From the NCBI GenBank assembly GCA_037074765.1, contig JBAMDO010000005.1, forward strand, positions 1-64,000: DNA of 64,000 nucleotides. Reading direction: 5' to 3'. The DNA is from Mansonella perstans. Its lineage: Eukaryota; Nematoda; Chromadorea; Rhabditida; Onchocercidae. This document shows, piece after piece, positions 50,901-63,546 of the stretch (the stretch's first letter is position 1; each line of letters begins with the position of its first letter). Position numbers and translations under genes: made by a program. The notes under the pieces are model-generated. The model had not been told where the DNA came from and made no database searches. It worked only from the letters and a program-made list of their open reading frames with translations.

Positions 50901-53900
50901 AGCCGATTCATTTCTGGCGTTTCTTTTGCACTTTCACATTGTGGAACTTTTCTGAAGAAGTACGGTATGAATAATTGGAAACAATGATTAGGTAAACGGG
51001 GAAAAGTTAAACATCAAAAAAACCTCGCTGTAGACAACTGCGTACTGTTTCCTTTCAACCAGTAAATACCTTCGTTTGCAGCACCAACTCCGCTTTTCTG
51101 CGTTTGCCGTAATAATGACTTTTTAGCTATGGCATCATCCGTAAGATACAACTAGAATTTTAACTGTGAAAGAATTCTTACAATTAACATCTTCAATGAT
51201 CAGTATATATCAAGATGCATAAATGTTTGGTACGAAACAAAAATTTTTCGATCTATTTAAGCGGCGAAATTGTATAAAAAGTCCAAAAATTTCAACCTGA
51301 TCACCATGCATTAATATCAATGCATTTTTTAGTTCAGATGGTTTCCTTTTAATGATTTTTGTCGGCGAAACAATCATCGTCTGAGGTCCATTCTGTAACT
51401 TTTCAGTTAGTCAGAAACACACTCTTGCCTTTCAATTAAGCACTAATTTGGTTTCATTAAATTACAAATCACAAATCTACTGGAAAAATGGAAATTTTCT
51501 AACACAAAGTCTACTTTGAAATCATCAATCTGTGTCCTGTTTCTTCATTATATTTTACTACAGTCAAACCATAAATAGAAGAGAACTAATTTATTACTTG
51601 CAAAGCAATAATTTCATGCACTTGATAAACAACTTTGAAATCCCAATCTCGTTTAAGTGTGAGTATAAGCCAGAGAATAATCCAGGCAAAAAGGAAAACA
51701 ATATCAACAATGATACACGATAACAACAGCGCTTTTTCTTCATGCTGAAAACAAAATTCCTAATTGCTGATCTTTTTTCCATATTATATTTTGATTATTC
51801 TAAATATAGACACTTTCAAATTGTGAACGAATCAGCTATTGAATCAGCCAATCAGCTATTGAGTTTTTTTACTGCAAAAAAAGAAAAATGATGAGCGAGA
51901 AAAAACAAAGGGAAAGAGACAAGGATCAAAGTTGACATTGATTGTCCAGGTTTGTGCAATCTATGAAAAATTATACAAGTAGCTTAATTACCTGATAGAT
52001 AACCATATGCGCATATATCGTTGGAGCTTTGGCGATAACAATTAAAACAAGCAAAATTATTGCAAATATATGAGGTGCATATCTAAAATAATTCAAATTA
52101 CTGACTTTAATGAAGACTCGCTCTAAGAATTTAAGCTAGATTAAAATGAAGGATATATTTTTGGAGAAATGTTCCTATTACTGCAGAAATTGCTGGCAAT
52201 GGTTCATATTCCTTCATAATTATTATTAAATTGTAAAAATACTCGAAAATACATACCCATCACAACATAGTCTGGCTTGTGGCACCTTGAATGAGCTTCG
52301 GAGACGATATTCTGAATACTCACTCTGTATACTACTAATATTACTCGCCTGACTTCGAAAGGCGCTCTTTTGCCGCACCTTTGACATACTTATCTGATAA
52401 TAATATTATATTTTGAGAGAGTCAAATTATTAGTCTTTAAGGTCAGATAATGAATTTATTGAATACATAGAATTTAGATTGCCAAATTTCAAAGAAAAAA
52501 ATTCAAGGGTAACTTACGAAATATTTACTATAACCATACATGTACAGTGCAGTGGGTGCAATACTAATAAGCGCCATCGTCGTAATATAAGTAGCAATAA
52601 TTGCGGATGGATGATAAATTTTTATGGGACGTGAAGAGATCAAATATTGTCCTAAATCAAGCGAATTAATTAGCTTGACCAAAAAAATATTTGAAATGAA
52701 AATAAAACTTAGAAGACTTACTGAAACCTATAATAATTTTCGATACCGAGATTTGACTAAAAAACCGTATGAAAATAAAAAAAATAAAAAAAAACAATCG
52801 AACATACCAAGACCAACCGGTCGGACGCTAGCATAGTTAGTTTCCTGTATGCGATGAAGAACAGTAAATCCGAGATAAGACCAAATGACCGTCGCCGAAT
52901 AAACCAACAAATGAAGAGAAAATATGAAGCTGAACGGTTTGCTGGTATGCCAGAAAACTGCTGAATAAGCACATGTGTAGACGAATAGTGCAACCAGTAG
53001 ATTGAAGAATTCCAGCGGTATTCCAAACAAACGAACATGCATCAGTACTGAATGATATTTTCATTATTTTGTTTTCTCAATTCTTGTCCAATTCCAAATC
53101 AGATAGACATCGCTTAGATAGTTTAGTCTTGATTCTTTTAGCTCCAGCGATAGTAAGATTGAATTTTACTTGGCAATATATTAGGACTGATTGGTGTAGC
53201 AGTTAAATCCTGTGCGGATATACGGAAATCCTGCAATCGGCTATCAAGCATCGGTAGATTTGTTGCCAGTTGTCGGGCACGCTGATACAAGAAATCAAGC
53301 TCTGTATTCAAGAAATCACCTGGAAAATTCCCGTAAATTTTTTTAAGGATATTTTACGCATGCAAAGTATTATGTTATGAGGCTCGTAGTAATTCTCTAG
53401 TAAAGCTTGCAGTAAAGACGCATATTTAGCGAAGAGGCAATTTTCGACTTCAAGATCTCCGACCCAATTCCAATACCAGCAAGTTAAACTTTTCCTGTCC
53501 TCAGATTTTACTATAGCTTCGGCAAATATATGGCTGGAATAATGGAATACTTAGTGTAAATGGCTCCGAACAACTTTCTACCATCAGTTAATAGAAATAC
53601 TCTGAAATAGGGATATTACTCAGCTAAGAAAACTAAAGGAAGCGCGCTAATGGATCAAGTGCCTAATTACAAGCTTTCTGTATATCTTTTATAAATTATA
53701 TTACGAAAGTTACTGCAAATACCACTTCTTTAAATTAATGCTTCAAATTCATCAATTTTAAATTATGGTATCTGAATCAAACAAAGAAGGTTGTCAATAT
53801 CGATCCAGAAGATGAAATATGTTCAGTATTATTTAGTGACTTTTAAGGCCAAATTTTCCTTGAAATCAAGTAATATCGACATATAGCGCAATCTTTATCA

Positions 53901-56209
53901 TCTTAACTTTCAATTTATTGTTATTTCGGACACACATTAACTTCCCAGAATCTTCTCTCATGAAATTTCTTCACAAGTTTCAAATTCATCTCAATAGTGT
54001 CTCATTATTTTCTCAATTTGCACATTATCAAAATTCCTAGACTTTAGATCTTGCAAGTAATTATTTCATCAATTTCGACAATGGTTGGGATAAATAAAAG
54101 ATATTTACATATATTCACTCCACATTTATTAAACGCCTGTCAACTTAAGAATTTGTATTTATAAATGGCACTCCATCAAATGGAGAATTGGTTTGACAGT
54201 GAAACGTCAATGAAATAAAGGAAGAAAAAACAGTATTGAGCGCTTTAAAGTAGTTCATTAGTCACATTCCCCAAGTTTTCCTTCCTTCAATTCTTTGCGT
54301 TGCTTTTCGTTAGGTCTTTTTGTTGAAAAGAGGTTTTTTTTTTTTGTAATAGCATACGCTATTCCACTATATTTATCGAATCAATAAACATTTGGCACTG
54401 CCTGGTATAAGCCATCTTTCATGCAGAGGGACACCGACATATACGTAGTTAAATAGCCAAACACACACACACAGACATACACACACAGAGAAATAAAAAA
54501 ACAAAAAAAAGTTACAAAGAAGTTGAAAGGTCAACCTTACGAGCTTTCAAAGAATATTTATATGCAACCGGTTACATAGATTCAACCTTATACTATGTGA
54601 CTTCCGCAGTAACCACAAAATGCTCCTCCGGAACTCTCCAACCTCCCGGACATAATTTAAAAGCCGTTTTCTGCAGCTGCAATTAATTTTATGACTATGA
54701 TACATTTCGATATTCTTCTACATTTCACCGAAACTGCACGAGTGCAGATCGTTGATACCTTCAGTACAATTCGACTTTCGACTTTGAAGCCATCTACTGG
54801 AGGTAGATAAATATCATTCGTTTCACGTGCATTTGATATATTGTGATATTGTGATGTTGTCGTCGTTTGATGGTTCGTTTTTGAACTTCTTGCCATAGAA
54901 TTCCAATGCAAGCAAATCAGTTGACGGCTTCGTATTAAAGAATTATTCCATTACATCACTGCAGCTTAATTAAAGTTTGCAGTGATGTGAGGAAATAATT
55001 CGATTCGACAAACTACCTCACGATATTTTCGCCATCATTAAAAATAATACTCAGAGGCTAGCATTCTAATACCATTTGGAGGTAAACAGTCACATCCTTT
55101 ATCTTATATCACAGCGTCCCAAAAAATAGAAAATTCATCGTGCTTGTTACATTGTCAGTCTCCTACAGATTTTTTGCAAGTTTCTTCACATTTGTTATTT
55201 AAGTACCTTTAAGACGCGATTTTTGTTCTCTATGACTTACTTCATTTACCTTTTGACTTGAAAGTAGTGCAAGTGTTTGTAAGCCTTGTCAATATATTTC
55301 TTTGGCTTTATGAGTGTTTGGCTCATTTATGCAGTCTCCTTATTTCTAGAAAAAGTCATTTCAGAATTAGTTCGTAGATACAGTTTCTAAATCTAATGTT
55401 TAAATATTGAAAATCCGAATCTTTGCATAAAAATATGACAATCATTAAAAAAATTTGTAATTTCACTTCCGAAAATAATTTCCAAATTTGGATTAAGAAA
55501 GAATGCGTTATATGTTTGTGCACGCTACAAGTGAAAATAAAATTAGATTTCAAATTTTCACCGGAATTGATAAAACCGTATCGATAAAGTTGTGAAAACA
55601 TCATTTGCTGGGCAAATAATTGAAAAAGCGCCATCAGTAGATGAATAAGCTGTGGCAACGGTGGTGCATGCAGCCACAGTGACCTGATGCATTGCAAAAA
55701 AGAGTATTTTCCTGCAATGCAGTAAGTAATTATTTCCAAATAATATTGGTTAATAACTGTAGAAGTTGTATTTAGACACAATGTAACACTGTTGAAAAAA
55801 ACATTTGCAGATAAATATTTGCAGTATCAAATCCCACACAATCTTCAAATTTCTCACTTTCAGAATTAAATTTGCAGAAATTCGTTATTAAACTACCTCT
55901 TCTATATCCAGTAATTTCAATGACACGATCGATTCGAGCACCAAGTCGATCGTTATCACCAGCAACATTGCCAGATTTGAATATCCCAAATGCCGTAAAT
56001 AATAGCAAACCAGGTATGCATAAAAAATACAGTATAACATAAACAGTTAACCAAAGGTTCGGATAGACACCATGAGGCCATTTCATTTCCGAATATAACC
56101 AATAACGTTCGAAACCAAGATAAATTAAGTACGTCTGTAGAAGTATCATTACTACAGTGTACCATATAGACCAAAGTTGGTTTACACGAGCTCGGAACGA
56201 ACACGGCAT
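47901..56209 (-). CDS. Multi-pass membrane protein, Tincar-like
   Basis: Fourteen minus-strand exons join in phase to 808 residues: 55897-56209, 53170-53319, 52808-53047, 52518-52651, 52257-52393, 51992-52082, 51297-51392, 51070-51151, 50813-50946, 49864-50022, 49571-49675, 49348-49460, 49001-49208 and 47901-48365. About six membrane helices are visible, near residues 12-34, 52-77, 166-187, 194-215, 252-276 and 327-347. A tail of about 450 residues follows, rich in Gln, Ser and Thr (IQQQQHQQKQ and SQQQQ). The FKSGNVAGDNDRLG segment after helix 2, the WSIWY start and the AVFW...FSFIFSLHLL segment recall Drosophila Tincar, a membrane protein of heart and eye development with unclear biochemistry. 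That identification is from memory of the family. Exon 9 (50813-50946) uses weak splice sites and is the least sure. No ATG exists upstream in frame, so 56209 is the chosen start; a 5' exon cannot be excluded. Confidence 0.7.
54462..54488. repeat. (CA)n-rich microsatellite
   Basis: Interrupted CA repeat (acacacacaca, then cagacata, then cacacacag) inside the first intron of the minus-strand membrane-protein gene. Confidence 0.85.
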
Positions 56210-58880
56210 TATAGGTGTATGTGAAAACAATAAGCTTAAAGATGGTGCAATAAAGCTTTCAGTTAATAAGAATTTCAATCAGTTTTCACTGTGATCACGA
56301 AATTCTATCACTTTTTTTTCACTTGAATATATATATACCGGAAAGTAGGCATACCATTCCTCATACGATTTGAAGTTTCATTCATTCATTTCATGTTCCG
56401 TGGTATAATTTCCGAAATTAATTGACAGTTAACAGAATTCAATAAGCGCTAATAGAAATTCAAAGTTGTATTCAGCAAATAGATTATATTAAGGCGCTTC
56501 AGCAAATTATAGTAAATCATTATTTTTGAAATTAGTCCACTGAAGTAATCTGAAAATTATTTTAATTCATTCAACGCAAATAATCATTTAGTATGAAGGA
56601 ACATGTATTAAAAATGATTGTATAAAAAGGAGAAGGAAAGAAAAATAACATGCTGGCCGATCATTTTAACATAAATAATGTTGAGATAAAGTATAACTAA
56701 AGGAATTTGTGACAATTTTTTATTTTCTTTATAAGTAAATGCTTAAATATGCATTTATCGTTTTTACTGAATTTCAAAATTACACTAATCTGAAATTTAA
56801 TGTAAAATAGAAAAATGAAATATGAAAGGAAAATTATTGAATGAATAATTGTTAGAATTAACAAATGTAACAGTAATAAGTATCAATGAAGAGAGATGAA
56901 AATATAAATGGAATGTATTATTGGGACTAGCTAAGCATATATTGAAATTTGTAAAATCATATGAATAGGTAATAAAAAGGAAAAGGTAAAGTATTTGAAA
57001 ACTTGCAGTTTGTAAATACGACGAGCTGCGTGTGACATTTTGTATGTATGCGTTTGAAAAGGAAACTTTCAACTGAAATTGAGCAAAATGCCAATATACG
57101 CATCGACAAAATGAATGACGGAAAATGAAGAAAAGATTTAGTGATTTGATGAGAGTAAAGTGACCATAGCTCTGCCCTATTGCTAACCCTATAAGCAGCT
57201 TGCCGCATAAACGATTATAACTGAGGGAGAATGAGGATCTGAATGTCCAAGAGACAAAAAGAGGAGTGCATCGAGTTAAGGCTGCTAGTAACCTCTGGTA
57301 ATGGGAACGGCAGTAGCGCCCGGCGTGCAGACGGCTTTGGTCGACACCCGATGGTCGGTCCGTCTTGTCCTACTCCAATATCCACATTCTAACCCTACAC
57401 TCTTCCTCGTCAACTCTAATATAAATTGAAATTCAACATAGGACGAGCAAATGCATAGTAGTTATTGCTAGTAGTGAAGTTCTTGTTATCTCTCTTGGGA
57501 ATTAATAATGCTGACAAAGTGGACATTGGTTATTCTTGGCAACAGTAGTACCGTTACGCCATAAATGAACAACATTAGACCTCTAGCAACTCTGCTCCCT
57601 CTCAATATCGTAGACTACTAATGAGATATGACAATAGCAGTCAATGATGACATATGGATAAAAAGCGGTGGACAATAATGGACAGGATATGGATGGATGT
57701 TGTGAAGGCGTAGATAATGAATACCTGTCAGATTTAATTTGTCAGTGGTCATTAGCAATTTTCATTACTAATAGCGGGGAAAATTGCTGAAATTGTGATA
57801 TTTCCGCCGAATTTCTGTTCCTTTCCAACAACTTCACTCATAATGACTTCACATTAAAACGAACGTTATCCTTCTTCTCTAATAGATTGTAGTTCGAATT
57901 ACCACAAATTAACCAATTTTCATTTACTAGTGTTTATCGCGCTTGATCTGCTTCAACACAGTTTATTTCACATAGAGATGAAGTTTTAGACAGAACTTGG
58001 AAAATCGGGTTTTTCGATAATAGTTCAAACAGTGAATTAATGGCCAGCTCTTAACAAATATATTTGGAAATTAATCCTTGTCAGTAGTTCGGCCTTATAA
58101 GGAAAAGTGATTCAGGGCTAACCTAACTTAAAAAAAAAAAAATACTAATGCAATATTAATTTTAAACGCTCTGATTTATTAACATTCATTTGATGTTTGA
58201 TATAAAACAGTTCATCAAACATTAGATTTAATCGGAATTTTTTAAACTAAAATAAGAAGGTTACGATGATCAGTATGTATCTATTAAATAGTTCGACACC
58301 AGAGAGTGAGAAAAAACATTTGAAGGCTTAAGTGTGAAAAAGCAAGTACAGAAGACTTGAACCATTCAATTTTTAGTTAAAGAAATTTATGACATTTTCA
58401 AACTAATGAGCTGAAAAGTAAATCCATGAAATGTGCACTGTCAAATTTCGAATACCATTTGATTAACACCATATCATTAAATTGCAAGCGAAAAGAAAAG
58501 CTAAAAGATAAAGAATTTGTAAACAAATCAATAAACACTAGCTGCCAACAAAAATCACAAAGGAACAAGTAATTTCGGTATCGCAATTCTAATCTTAATA
58601 ATCACATACAGCAAAAAATAACATATATAATGAATGGAACTGTTACTGATTAGCAATATCTGTCATAAAACGGATATTTTATTTTTGATATTCCCTACAC
58701 ATTTTCTTTATTCTTTTGCAAACTTACACTTTATGCTCAGTCCATCGAAAGCAGCTGGCAAAGCTATCTGTGTAGAAACTAAAACAAATCTCCCTCATTA
58801 AAATTTTTCTACGGGACAAGAAAAATCAATAGAAGATACAACATAGATAAACTGTTTTCATATTTAAAAACAATTTATTT
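56210..58880. other. Region upstream of the membrane-protein gene, including a GC-rich island
   Basis: Mostly AT-rich with no gene seen. A contrasting block at about 57235-57420 is much richer in G and C, with several CpG (cgcccggcgtgcagacgg) and some self-complementary words. It could be the promoter or an untranslated exon of the minus-strand gene, or a relic of an RNA gene. Nothing identifies it further. Confidence 0.4.
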
Positions 58881-58882
58881 TT

Positions 58883-59139
58883 CATGGCTGTAATTGCTGT
58901 TGTCATTGTCGTTGTTGTTATTCGTCAGAATATTCGACATTCAGAATATCCAGTCATTTATCAACACATTCCGCACATTCCTATATTCTCCAATCTTTGT
59001 TACTGAGGCGCGAGGTTGCCGTTCCAACAACTTGGTTGATTGGAAGCCTTCAGCTTATGATGTTCTTTCAAAAAGGAAAATTTCCAGAGTATATCACAAT
59101 ACTAAACTAGATAAACCTGATGAGGAAATATTATTCTAG
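58883..59139 (+). CDS. Possible small membrane protein, frame-shifted
   Basis: From the ATG at 58883 one frame gives MAVIAVVIVVVVIRQNIRHS, a clear membrane anchor followed by a polar segment, and stops at about 59005. A second frame is open over the same place and continues to 59139 with coding-like, charged sequence (SAYDVLSKRKISRVYHNTKL). Joining them needs one frame change. It may be a pseudogene, a missed short intron or chance. Confidence 0.25.
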
Positions 59140-59475
59140 CACTTAATAATATAGTTGCCATCTTTCATTTCTTTTGATTTCACATAGGATCCTAGAAATA
59201 GCAAGGCTTTATCTGGTCACATCCTTATTTCCAGATCAGAAAATAGCTGATAACACTGTTTGTATACCCCATCCATCAATACTTATGGATACCAATTACT
59301 TCAAATAAGTATTCCTCTTAAAGATTTAAATAAAAACTTGGGGAAAAAAACGTAAAACATATCGATCCTCCGTTGATGGACTTAATTCAATTGCTGCCCA
59401 TATTTTAGGCAGCTTTTACTATCTAATCCATTAATCTATCTACCTATCATTTTGTATCTGTCGATAATATATGTA

Positions 59476-59502
<27 letters not shown>
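59476..59502. repeat. (TA)n microsatellite
   Basis: About 13 TA units in AT-rich intergenic DNA. Confidence 0.9.
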
Positions 59503-59506
<4 letters not shown>

Positions 59507-62300
59507 TGAATTAAGTATACAAAAATATTAATTGCACATGAATTCAGGGAAGAGAAAACGACAGTTTAGGAAAGATACCAAAATACTCCTCGGAGCTTTG
59601 CATTGCTAGATCACCAGATAGTTTTTTAAAATAGATTTTTAACAGTTGTATGCAACGATTGATTTAATTTCGCTTAATTAAGCAATATGCAAATTGTTAT
59701 GCATATAAAATTATACCAGGTTGAGGATTATATCTCCCCAACTGTACTGATAAAATTTACTTCATGAACCTAACTTCAAATTGTTAAAAAAAAATGATTA
59801 GAATGGTTGACAAAAAAATGTTTACTATTTTTGAATAGTTTTTTAATTAGAAAGTTATGATCAGAAAGACAAGTGAAACGTTGATAGATTTCTTTCAATT
59901 TAGAGACTTTACCCGTCATTTGCATGCGTTCTTTAATAATTAAATGATGTATGTCACAAGGAATGAGAAAGCTTTGCAGCAGTATTCACTGCTATATTTG
60001 TTGATGTTGAATAATATTTTAATTTTGTTTTTCTGAAATTTCTAAAAAGAAATTATGAATTAAAGGGATGGAAAACTGGCTCAATTTTTATCCACCTCTT
60101 CGGTCATTTCAGTTCCTCATCATCACCACAAAATCAATAGATCATGGTATTGAATAAATAATGAATTTGATTTTCATCCACACTGCTACTTATCATTTCT
60201 TATCCATTAAAGCGTTCATTCAGTAACATTCAATTTGTTGGAAGAGCACGTCGTCTTACAGTTTCATTTGTCTACATGTGTACTGGCAGATTTTCACACT
60301 TTTTGTAAAATTTATTGATCTTTATCTGGAAACTTATTCTCGAGCAGTTTTGAAATATTTTCATCCTGAACCAAGCTGGAAATAGAACAGCTTATACCAT
60401 GCATTATCAAAAGATAAAGGACCACACGATCGAACTTAAAGAAGATGATATCTGCACTTGGTGAATATTTGCATGATTAATAGATTGCCCAGTTAAAAAG
60501 TGTTTGAAAACATTTAATGCGATCCATCATATCAAAACTTAAATAAATTGGATGTGATATCACTGATGGCCGAAAATTCTGTGCAAAATATTCTATGTAA
60601 AATTGCATTCAAAGTTATCGAACTTATTTTGTTGTGCCTTCACAAAACTAGAAATTGTGATAACCAAAAAAAACAATCATGTCGTATGCATTTTGTTACC
60701 GATGAACTTAACAAGATGGATAAGAAATGCGAATTAATTCTCAAAAATTAAGAACTCATTAGATGGTTAATCAGTGATCCAATAAGAGTGACTTCAATTT
60801 ATATAATACTTTCGCCTTATTTCTTTCCCAATAATTCATGTTCTCCTCTATTTTCAAGCATTTTCAATAATCGCCTTCACAATATTTCTATAACCGAAAT
60901 TACGACGAACTTTTGGGTCATTTCTCAATGATATAATAAAACAAAATTTACTTTTTTTTTTGAAATTTTCCAAAGTGCGACACAAATCTGTTCAAAAAAT
61001 TTGCTCTTTTATTCTTCAAAAAACAGTCATTCCAGAATTACGTAATAATTCAATAGATAATCACATTTCCGGTAAATTGTTAACATTTTATGTGAAAGTG
61101 GCGAGAAAAAAATATCCATAGATAGAAGTCCGTAGATGGAACTATAGAGGAATAGTAAGTGAGGACGGTTCGAACATATTTGCTTCAACTTCATACCGTT
61201 GGGGAAAGCACTAACTAGTAACAAACTGGAGAAAGCGGATTTCAGTGAGTCAAATTTTTTTCAAATCAGATTTCGATTAAATAACAGCAATCTTCTCCTG
61301 AGCATCGCTCATGCTACGAAATATTTCTTTATTGCAACTGTTTGGACATATAATGAATGCACTGCTCTGTCTTAGGATGATAGTTCAACTATGTGCTTGA
61401 GGTAATTGAGTTTAAGAGAGTTTAAGAGTTGTTCAAACCCGACAATCTCTCACAGAAGATTCTCACCCGCGAATACTAGAACTTTCGTTCACAAGAAATT
61501 TCAGCTAGACTGTTATTTTTCTTAAGGACATTTAATCGTGAGTAGAATCTTGTCGGCACCAAATTATAAATTGCATATAATGATCAGAATTAACCGAATT
61601 ATTGAAGAACCTTATTCAGAGTTATTATCAAGCAATTCTTACCAGTGTACGAAAGCTTCTCTACTTATCAAATGAGTCCTCAACCGAAGTCTTGAAGTCA
61701 AACGTCAAATTCGAAACACTTAGAAAGAAACTTCAACTGCCCATCTCAAATTGATAAACGACTGTTCAGACTTTTAGACTCTAATGAGTGTTTTTAAGAA
61801 ATCCGAGCCCCAAGTGAAAGTCAGTGCAAACAAATTTTAAAATCCTCTTCAAGAAGAAACTCTGCCGTCCAGCCATTTCACACCAAAAATCAGCTGAAAA
61901 ATTTGCAATGCTTCTAACAGCAAAAGATAGTGATCAAAAATTTTCATTAGTGGAAATTTCCAATAAAATTAGAGATCAAAAGCCCAAGTTTTCTGGACAA
62001 CAAAAAATATATAATAGAATTCCCTAGACTATAATAAAACAAAACTTGGCGACCTGCCAATCCATTAGTACGACATGAAATAAAACGATGTAAGACGTAA
62101 TAAAACACCTGAATTTTGCATAATTTTGACAGAACAACACAATGCTGATATCATACAGAACGCAATATGATGGTTGTAAGGAGCAAGTTAATACAATTTT
62201 TGAAAACGGTATCCACAATTTACGATTTTTTCAACCCTTTGGGTGATTTATAAAATTAAAAACATCGTTTGCAAAAATATCATCATATATTTTAAGTAGA
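59503..62300. other. Region without a recognised gene
   Basis: Only short open frames without domains or splice support (for example 60548-60751 plus, 61027-61224 minus and 61824-62027 plus). No repeats of note. Confidence 0.5.
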
Positions 62301-62309
62301 AAAACAAAT

Positions 62310-62400
62310 AACAAAAACAAGCCGACGCCGGGACTCGAAAACTCGAGAGATAGATGGGTCTGTGGACTTCAAAAGCCTGAAATGTTACCGGTGCACTTGA
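62310..62400 (-). ncRNA. tRNA-like Pol III relic
   Basis: On the minus strand the sequence contains a B-box-like ttcgagtcccgg, a possible anticodon region ggcttttgaagtcc that would read TTG (Gln), an A-box-like ggtaac, and a run of five T soon after the 3' end (ggcttgtttttgtt), as at Pol III terminators. The acceptor and T stems do not pair properly, so this is at best a degenerate tRNA or a tRNA-derived element. It is much richer in G and C than its surroundings. Confidence 0.25.
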
Positions 62401-63546
62401 AAAGCGCAAATTTCAAACACAATTTGGATGAATCATTACAATCTTGAGAGATGAATAAGTTAGCAGCTTAATAAAATGAATACCATATGACGAACAGGGA
62501 ATTATGACACAAACAATCGGAAGAACAAATAAATAATGCCAGAAAGTGATTTGAAAGACTACGTATCTTCTCAGTTCCACAATTCCCAAGCCCGAAAATA
62601 TAATGATCACTTTCGTGGATCAAATTGTGTGAAGCATTATACAATTATAAAATAAAAAGAAAAACAAGGCAAACATTTCAAACATAACAAAATAAAAAAT
62701 AAATAAATACAAACATTATTTTAAAAAAATCAACAGACGATAATATTGACGTAAAATGGACAGACTACAGTTTCAAACTACAAAAGTTTCCAGCTAAAAA
62801 AGCGTTACACCAAAAACATAGCAAAAAATGTAAAATAAATTGTCAGCATTGCCTATTAAAGAAGAAAGACTGCATGAAGATTGCAAGGCAGTTTTTTTGA
62901 CAGCGATCCTGTATAAATGATTTACAGTACGTCATGTTCATAAAATGATTCAACCCTGAAAAAAGTTTCACTAAGGCAATCAGTTCCATGCATTAACTTT
63001 GATTCTTTCATTTTTTTAGCGTTTGGACTTTCGCGTTTGATTAATAAAAAAAATAACATTTTACTATCAAGTAAAACAAGAAGGCTAACTTCTCAATATA
63101 TAAGAGATTAACAATCTTATTGAGATCTCCTACTTCTTGCTGACTACCTAAGTTCTTCCCAATAAGCAACAGAACCAAATTTAACTCTAATTGATAGTAA
63201 GCGAGCTAATCAATAAATAACTCTAATTAATAAATAGCAAGCGTGCAAGGAGATGTCCGAAATAAATTTGTAGTTTTTTTATTTGATCAGGCAAAAAGTT
63301 GTAGGAAAACAAAACTTACACGTACTTCGAAAACATCAAGGAAATGCAAAAAATTGACTGAGTAAGTGCTCAGTTTTGAAATTATGAAGCAGCAGCAAGT
63401 TCTCTGGTGAAAATTCACCAATCTCACTGCCGACTTAAAATTGGAAAATAATAACAATACACGTGAAGTTGGATAGTTGGATAATAGATCACATAATACA
63501 TCTAAATTTACCGTTTTGCAGAAAGTGAAATTTATGAGCAGGAATT
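62401..63546. other. AT-rich stretch without a recognised gene
   Basis: No coding frame, repeat family or RNA gene is seen. It is the 3' flank of the minus-strand gene at the right edge. Confidence 0.5.

Noticed and set aside
50094..50901. Three plus-strand frames inside the membrane-protein gene
   Set aside because: They lie in introns or oppose exon 9 and have no domain; the minus-strand exon chain explains the coding signal better.
55356..55781. 141-codon minus-strand frame next to the first exon of the membrane-protein gene
   Set aside because: It lies in intron 1 in AT-rich DNA; the splice phase at 55897 joins directly to 53319 and does not use it.
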